NCBI GenBank assembly: GCA_030267965.1
Contig: BRYA01000100.1
Span: 102,124 to 113,468, forward strand
Reading direction: 5' to 3'
DNA: 11,345 nucleotides
From: Triparma columacea
Taxonomy: Eukaryota; Sar; Bolidophyceae; Parmales; Triparmaceae
The notes under the pieces are model-generated. The model was given only the letters and a program-made list of their open reading frames with translations, was not told the DNA's origin and did not search any database. A program made the translations under genes and the position numbers. Positions 5,943-11,345 of this stretch are shown here, piece after piece (position 1 is the stretch's first letter; the number at the start of each line of letters is the position of its first letter).

Positions 5943-8900
5943 ATGGGGAAGTTAACGGTCAATCTCCTGGGTCAATCTCAAGAAGACACTGCCGAAGACG
6001 AGTTTGAGCTCAAGGAGGTGGAAGTGGTGATCGCCCCGCCGGCCAATGAGAGATTCGAAGAGACCATCTTCTCTGTTACTGCAGGATTAAATTGCATAGT
6101 AACCTCGCCCGATGGACTCATCACCGCAGCAGCAAGGGAAGATGGCATCATCCACATCATCGACGAAAATACCGGAGCCAAGTTGAAGACGGTAAAAGTT
6201 TCAGAGGAAGAAATCAACTGCCTCGCGTTAAGTCATCAAACATCCATGCTGTATGCTGGAGAGGGGGGAAATTATAATGCTGCAGGAAAGAAGATCCACG
6301 TTATCGACCTCTCGACCTCCACAATAACCAACACGTTCGAAGGGCATACTAGTCAAGTCAACGACCTTGCAGGTGAGACCGTAGATATACTAGAGGAAAA
6401 CAGCACCAGCTGTCTCCCCAACTTTACAACACCGCACGCATCCCTCTAATCCACCTCACCCCCCCCCCTCCTCACAGTGTCGCCTAATGGTAAAACCCTC
6501 ATCTCCGTCTCTAGCGATGGATCAGCCCGAATTTGGGACATTTCAAACGAGAGAGGCGGCGGGAAGGAGGTCAAAGTGATCAAAGAAGAGGGTTTTAACC
6601 CAGACTGGAAGGGTTACTATATTTACTCCGTCACAATTCCAACCGACTCGACCTACTTCTGCACTGGCGGAGGAGATGAAATGAACAAAACAACGGGCAT
6701 TCACGTCTATGACATGACAAAGGGCGATTACAAGGTGTGTTCGTCCCTTAATAAAGCGCTCCAAACGACGCCTACTGCTACTAACCCCCCACCCCTCCCT
6801 CCCACTCCCACTCCCCCCACCTCTCTCCCTCCCTACACACAGCTCCTGACCAAACTCGAGGGCCACATCTGCGACATCCACTGCCTCACATCCTCTTCAG
6901 ACGGCAAAATGCTATTCTCAGGTTCGGGTGTTTTTGGTGATAAGACCGTCAAGATCTGGGACACCTCCTCCCAGAACGCCGACCAATGGACCTTGTTGAA
7001 GACCCTCGTCGGACATGCATCACCCGTCAGAGATCTCTCCTTGTCCCTGTGCTCTCGTTACCTCGCCACCGGTAGCGACGACAAGACTATCAAAGTCTGG
7101 AGCGTCGAAGTGGGAGCCCTCCTTCGTACAATAAAATCCCCCCAAATGACCGAAGTCAAGGGGGTCATTTATAAACACAACGACACAATCTCCTCGGCCT
7201 CCACCGATGGCAAGGTGAGGGCTTGGAACCTGGGCACGAAAGCTCAAGATCCCCTCAAGCTCGAAGGTCACACAAAACAAGTTATAGCAGTGGCTATCAG
7301 CGGTGATGGCAGCACCGTAATTTCAGGAAGCAGGGCCGACTCCGCGGGAAGCAGGGCCAACCTGCGAGTGTGGGACGCCCAAACAGGCGAACAGAAAGCT
7401 CTCGTAAATGGGGATACCTTTTGTGTTTCTGCTGTCGACATCTCCAAAGACGGCAAGCTTGCACTTCAGCCGCAGTTCAGGGTTAATGACAACAGTGCCA
7501 TTGGTCAACCACCATCACTTGACAACACCGTCATAATTTGGAGACTGGAGGACGAGGCCAAGGAGCTGAAGAAGATCAACTTCGGAAAAGCTGTAGGTGC
7601 CGTCACCTTCGCTCCTAATGAAGAATCCCTCTTCGCTGGAGGCGGAGACTACAAATACGATGGAGACGGAGTTTTAAAGCAGTACAGCGTCAACAACGGC
7701 GAACTCATCAAGGAGTTCAAGGGTCACACCAAAAGCGTAAGGTCCCTTAAAACAACGACCGACGGAGAACACCTCGTCTCAGCAAGCAATGACAAGAAAA
7801 TCATTGTCTGGAACGTCAAGAGCGGAGAAAAGGTTTTAACGCTCGAGGGCCACACAAAAGGTGTCCACGGCGTCGACCTCACCCTCGATAACTCCAAGAT
7901 CGTCTCCGCCTCTGCCGACAAAACGGCCAAGCTGTGGGACTTCAAGACGGGAGAACTCCTCCACACTTTCGAGGGCCATTCCTCCTCCGTCAATTCCGTC
8001 GCCGTCCACCCTTCAGGCTACTTCATTGCCACCGGCTCATCCGACGAGACATGGAAACTGTGGAGGTAAGTTCCGCCCCCCTACCCCTCCCAAGCCCCCC
8101 CCTGTCAAATTCAAAGCATCTCCTAAATCTTCTAACGCTCCCCCTCCCTCCCCCCACCAATTCCCCCCCCCCCTGTCTCCTCGCAGCCTGCACCCTCCCT
8201 ACTTTCTCCTCTACACTTCTCACGATTCACACACAGCTGACATCGCATCCGTCGCCTTCTCCCCCGAGGGAAAATCCCTCATCTCCGGATCATTCGATAA
8301 AACCGTCAACATCGCCGACATCACCCACCACCTCTACCTCCTCCCCTTATCAGTCCAAGACAAAACCTTCAAACGTGACTGCAACCTAGAAGAGGAATCG
8401 TCCAACAATTATGACTGGAACAACACAGAAACGATGACTCTCCTCAAACAACGACCCCAATCCCTCCACGAGCCCCGCTTCGACGACAAATCGCAGCAAA
8501 CCTTGGCCCATCGCGCAGCCCAAAATGGTAAAAGCGTCTTCCTAACCGCTGTGCTCACCATCCCCAACGACGACACCGAGGACGATTCAGAGAAAGGTAT
8601 CATGGGCTGGCAGTCCCGCCAGCAGAACGCCTTCATCCCCCTCCTCCTCCGAGACGCCCAAAACCGAACCCCGCTCGCCCTCGCCGTCACAGCAGAAAGC
8701 GGCCCCGTCGTCAAGGTCCTCCTCGACCTCTACAATCTCCTCCTCTCTCAAACCTACGCCCTCCCCTTCACGTCCCTAAACTCGTTCCAAGAAATACACC
8801 CATCGTCCCTCTTCCCCCTCGACGAGCTCAACCTCGCCCTCTCAAAATTCCCCCATCTGGGAATAGCGTTCCTTTCTCAGATCTCCCTAAACACCTCCGG

Positions 8901-10320
8901 CGACCACCTCGTCCAGCAGGGCGTGGCCCGCCACGAGCTCGGCCCCACAGCCCGCCTCATCGTCGGTTCCACCTCCCGGGTCCCTCAAAACTTTTGGAAG
9001 GGTACGCTGAAGAAGCGTGACAAGAACGGCAAAGTCCCTCAAGATAGTGGCGTCCCAGTCACGGCCAAGTTTGTCCCTCTAAAAGACATAGCCGCCCCCA
9101 ACTCCAAGTTCCTCGCCACCGTAGTCGAAGCTTGCAACATGACAAGAAATTACTCCGTCTTCGAAAATGAAGTCTTGGCGACGATCGTCCAGCACAAGTG
9201 GGAGAAGTATGTGAGACGGAAATTCATTAACCTGATGTTGCTCAACATTTGCATGGTCATCTTCATGACATGTGACGTCCTCCTCGAATCAACGCTGTCC
9301 CAGAGTGAGGGTCTTTTCCTGAAGGTTCCCACTGCCGCCCTCTGCCTATACTTCATCAAAGTCGAGGCGTTCGAATTGATTTCTGCGAAGTCCTTGCTTT
9401 CGCACTTCTCCAACTTCTGGAACTTCCTCGACTTCATCTCCCTCGGCAGCATAGTGGTCGCATACATCCTCCGCTTCTCCGGAGTTGACGACTGGGCAAC
9501 CTTATGGTTCGCCGTGGCGCTTCCTCTCGGCTACTTGAACACGCTCTACTACATGCAGGGCTTCGAGGGTAGCGGACAGCTTGTGCGCATGATCCTCGGC
9601 ATCATGCGCGGCATCGGCTCCTTCATGTTGATCCTGGTCGTCTGCATGATCGGCTTCGCTTTCGGCTTCTACATTCTGTACGAGGCGGGCCCCGGGGAGT
9701 ACGCCTCTGCGGGGGGGAGCGGGAACGGGGAGGGAGACATTGTGGATGGCCCGTATGGCATGGACACACCGTGGATGGCGTTGTTCTCGGGCTTTCTCCT
9801 CCTTCTAGGCGACTTCAACGTCGATGAGTTTAATGCCAGCGTGAGCTTCGGCACGACCCTCCTCCTCTTCGTCGTCTTCATGTTCTTCATCAACATCGTG
9901 ATGCTGAACTTGCTCATTGCCATCATGGGTGACATCTTCGATAATATCCAGGAGAACGCCAACTCCGAGTTCCTCTTTGCCAGGGCCGAGATAATCATCG
10001 AAATTGAGAACATGCTCAGCACCAGCGACTTAAAGAACGAAGAATGGTTCCCGATCTGGCTCCAAGTCCTCGTTCCCACCCAGAGCGACGAAGACAACGG
10101 AAGCAGCGATGCATGGCAGGGCAAGATGCGAGCGCTCCGCAAGACGATGACCGACGTGAAGGTGAAGCTAGGCTCGGAGATCAGCAAATTGAAAACGAAA
10201 CTACACGAGAGCGATGCTAAAAGGGAGAAGGCAGAGATGGAACTCAAGGAGATGCTCACGATGCTGTGTGAGCATGTTAAACAACCACCGTCACCACAAG
10301 ATGGGGAGGGCAAACCGTAG
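5943..10320 (+). CDS. WD40 double-propeller / ankyrin-like / TRP-like cation channel fusion (about 1347 aa)
   Basis: Exons: 5943-6372, 6478-6734, 6843-8065, 8187-10320; spliced length 4044 nt, in frame throughout. Residues about 42-690 contain some 14 WD40 blades, enough for two seven-bladed propellers; clear ones end in SARIWD, TVKIWD, TIKVWS, IIVWNV and TAKLWD. About 735-800 has ankyrin-like DDKSQQTLAHRAAQNG and DAQNRTPLALAV. A TRP-type channel follows: S1 near 982 (FINLMLLNICMVIFM), S2-S3 (FWNFLDFISLGSIVVAYIL), S4-S5 (YMQGFEGSG...IGSFMLILVVCMIGFAF), pore loop LFSGFLLLLGDF (Gly1178-Asp1179) and S6 (FFINIVMLNLLIAIMGDIFD). S6 and the GD pore resemble TRPV/TRPA more than voltage-gated channels. 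A coiled coil (MRALRKTMTDVKVKLGSEI onward) ends the protein. Expected: a tetrameric, Ca-permeable membrane channel with a large cytosolic sensor or scaffold. The ligand and membrane are unknown. Confidence 0.88.
6373..6477 (+). other. Intron 1 of the channel gene (105 nt)
   Basis: The donor is ttgcag|gtgaga; a ctctaat branch-like site and a long C tract precede ctcacag|tgtcgcc. Splicing (phase 1) restores a perfect WD40 blade reading NDLAVSPNGKTLISVSSDG across the junction, whereas unspliced reading hits a stop at about 6449. Confidence 0.9.
6735..6842 (+). other. Intron 2 of the channel gene (108 nt, stop-free)
   Basis: The donor is tacaag|gtgtgt, a perfect TACTAAC branch site lies at 6779-6785, then a C-rich tract and acacacag|ctcctg. 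Splicing (phase 0) joins GDYK to LLTKLEGH, the normal end of a WD40 blade. The intron is a multiple of three with no stop, so retention would insert 36 Pro/Thr-rich residues without breaking the frame. Confidence 0.88.
8066..8186 (+). other. Intron 3 of the channel gene (121 nt)
   Basis: The donor is ctgtggag|gtaagt, with ttctaac and a C-rich tract before tcctcgcag|cctgcac. Splicing (phase 2) joins TWKLW to SLHPPYFLLYTSHDSHTADIA, entering the last WD40 blade in frame. The later cacacag at about 8236 is out of frame and was not chosen. Confidence 0.88.
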
Positions 10321-10535
10321 ATTTTCAACCAACTATTTAAGAAAAACTCAGACAACAAGACAGGAAAGTGGGAAAGAGTTAATTTCTGGTTTCTTTTTAA
10401 CTAAAATATTTCTTGGATTTTTGGATTCGGTCGTTGTGGTAGTGTTAAAATATGCATGGAGTTTTGAAGAATTGTTGAAGTGTTATAGTGTTATGTAAGT
10501 ATAATGGAAGTGTAGTTGATGTGTATGGGAATAAA
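10321..10535 (+). other. 3' flank of the channel gene
   Basis: An A/T-rich stretch follows the stop codon, and AATAAA occurs at 10530-10535 as a possible poly(A) signal about 210 bases downstream. From 10456 cytosine disappears almost completely. No gene is seen. Confidence 0.5.
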
Positions 10536-10880
10536 TTAAGGAGGGTGAGTGTAGTTGTGGGGAGGTGAGAAGAGGAGTTAAGGAATAAGGGTACAAGAGA
10601 GAAGGGTGTAAGGTGAAATGATGTGTGTAAGTGTAGTAGATATGTAAGAAGATGAATTAAAGGAGGGTGAGTGTAGTTGTGGAGAGAATTGAGAGAAGTG
10701 AGAGGAGTTGAGGAGTGAGAGTAGAAGAGAGAAGAGTATAAGGTGGAATGATGTATGTAATTGTAGTAAATGTGTTTGAAGATGAGTTAAAGGAGGGTTA
10801 GTGTAGATGTGGAAAGAAGTGAGAGAAGTGAGAGAAGTGAAGGAGTGAGAGTAGAAGAGAGAAGGGTATAAGGGTTAGAG
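10536..10880 (+). repeat. Degenerate minisatellite, period about 121-130 bp
   Basis: A unit starting ttaaaggagggtgagtgtag begins at about 10536, 10657 and 10787. Each copy continues through a gagagaagtgagag-type block, then gtagaagagagaagggtata. Copies are imperfect, so the array is not newly made. Confidence 0.75.
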
Positions 10881-10900
10881 TTGAGTGTGAGTGTGTGAGT

Positions 10901-11165
10901 GTGTTAGAGGAGTTGAGAGAAGAGATTAGAGGAGAGAAGGGTAAAAGGTAGAGTGGTGTGTGTGTGAGGTGTGAGTGTGTGAGTGTGTGAGTGTGTGAGT
11001 GTGTGAGTGTGTTAGAGGAGTTGAGAGAAGAGAGTAGGGAAGAGAAGAGTGTAAGGTAGAGGAGTGTGTGAGTTTGTGTGGGTGTGAGAGGAAGGGAGTG
11101 TGTGTATAAGTGTGTTGGAGGAGTTGAGAGAAGAGAGTAATGAAGAGAAGAGTATTAGGTAGAGT
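10901..11165 (+). repeat. Second minisatellite family, period about 103-108 bp
   Basis: A unit beginning gtgttagaggagttgagaga occurs at 10901, 11009 and 11112 (third copy with one G substitution), each followed by a gaagagaagagt-type block and ggtagagtggt. GT-rich spacers of variable length separate the cores. It shares the A/G/T-only alphabet of the preceding array. Confidence 0.75.
10973..11012 (+). repeat. Five perfect copies of gagtgtgt
   Basis: Five uninterrupted 8-bp units lie between two cores of the second minisatellite family. Confidence 0.9.
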
Positions 11166-11170
11166 GGTAT

Positions 11171-11198
11171 GTGTGTTTGTGTGTGTGTGTGTGTGTGT
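11171..11198 (+). repeat. GT dinucleotide tract
   Basis: An alternating GT run with one interruption (ttt) at 11176-11178. Purine-pyrimidine alternation of this kind can adopt Z-DNA. Confidence 0.85.
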
Positions 11199-11207
11199 TA
11201 GTGTGTA

Positions 11208-11345
11208 GTAAAGAGAAGTAAAGAGAAGTAAAGAGAAGTAAAGAGAAGTAAAGAGAAGTAAAGAGAAGTAAAAAGAAGTAAAGAGAAGTAAAGAGAAGTA
11301 AAGAGAAGTAAAGAGAAGTAAAGAGAAGTAAAGAGAAGTAAAGAG
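11208..11345 (+). repeat. 10-bp tandem repeat (aagagaagta)n running off the window
   Basis: Thirteen full units occupy 11211-11340 and a partial unit reaches the window edge. All are identical except one (aaaagaagta at 11271-11280). The 10-bp period is close to one helical turn. The array is probably longer than what is shown. Confidence 0.95.

Noticed and set aside
9669..10358. A - strand 229-codon open frame opposite the channel end
   Set aside because: It is antisense to the conserved pore and S6 coding, with Ser-rich composition typical of a reversed frame and no domain of its own.
1..11345. CRISPR arrays, insertion sequences, rRNA, riboswitches, bacterial operons
   Set aside because: Nothing in the sequence supports them; introns and gene content are eukaryotic, and the tandem repeats lack spacer structure.

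Overview
The window is eukaryotic nuclear DNA. Its genes carry spliceosomal introns with GT-AG ends, TACTAAC/CTAAC-type branch sites and C-rich polypyrimidine tracts, and each gene has its own flanks instead of an operon. BspA-type leucine-rich repeat genes, a TRP-like channel and long C-rich introns fit a unicellular stramenopile alga (for example a Triparma/bolidophyte or diatom relative). That assignment is inference from gene style, not a database result.

Layout, left to right. (1) 443-1345 and 1805-2437, both +: two tandem BspA-like (LRR_5) genes that share leaders, tails and C-terminal module and differ by four LRR units. (2) 3075-4232, +: a spermidine synthase homologue with a Pro/Ser-rich N-terminus, a Glu-rich tail and a CaaX-like end. 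(3) 4457-5270, -: an unnamed single-pass membrane protein with signal peptide, Cys-rich ectodomain, membrane helix, Gln/Pro repeats and a C-terminal zinc ribbon. Its frame is broken twice: a +1 change near 4953-4966, and an in-frame TGA exactly where a zinc-ribbon cysteine is expected. (4) 5943-10320, +: a four-exon gene for a protein of about 1347 residues with about 14 WD40 blades, ankyrin-like repeats and a TRP-like six-helix cation channel. (5) 10321-11345: nested tandem repeats with almost no cytosine on the + strand.

The genes do not form an evident pathway. Spermidine synthase and the zinc-ribbon gene converge on a short shared 3' region containing a G-quadruplex-prone run. The zinc-ribbon gene and the channel gene diverge from a 672-base interval holding a likely 5'-UTR intron and perfect inverted repeats.

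The strongest leads are the TGA in the zinc ribbon (selenocysteine, readthrough, or a fresh lesion), the double-propeller WD40-TRP fusion, the 751-base cytosine-free tract, and strand-composition asymmetry that follows gene orientation.
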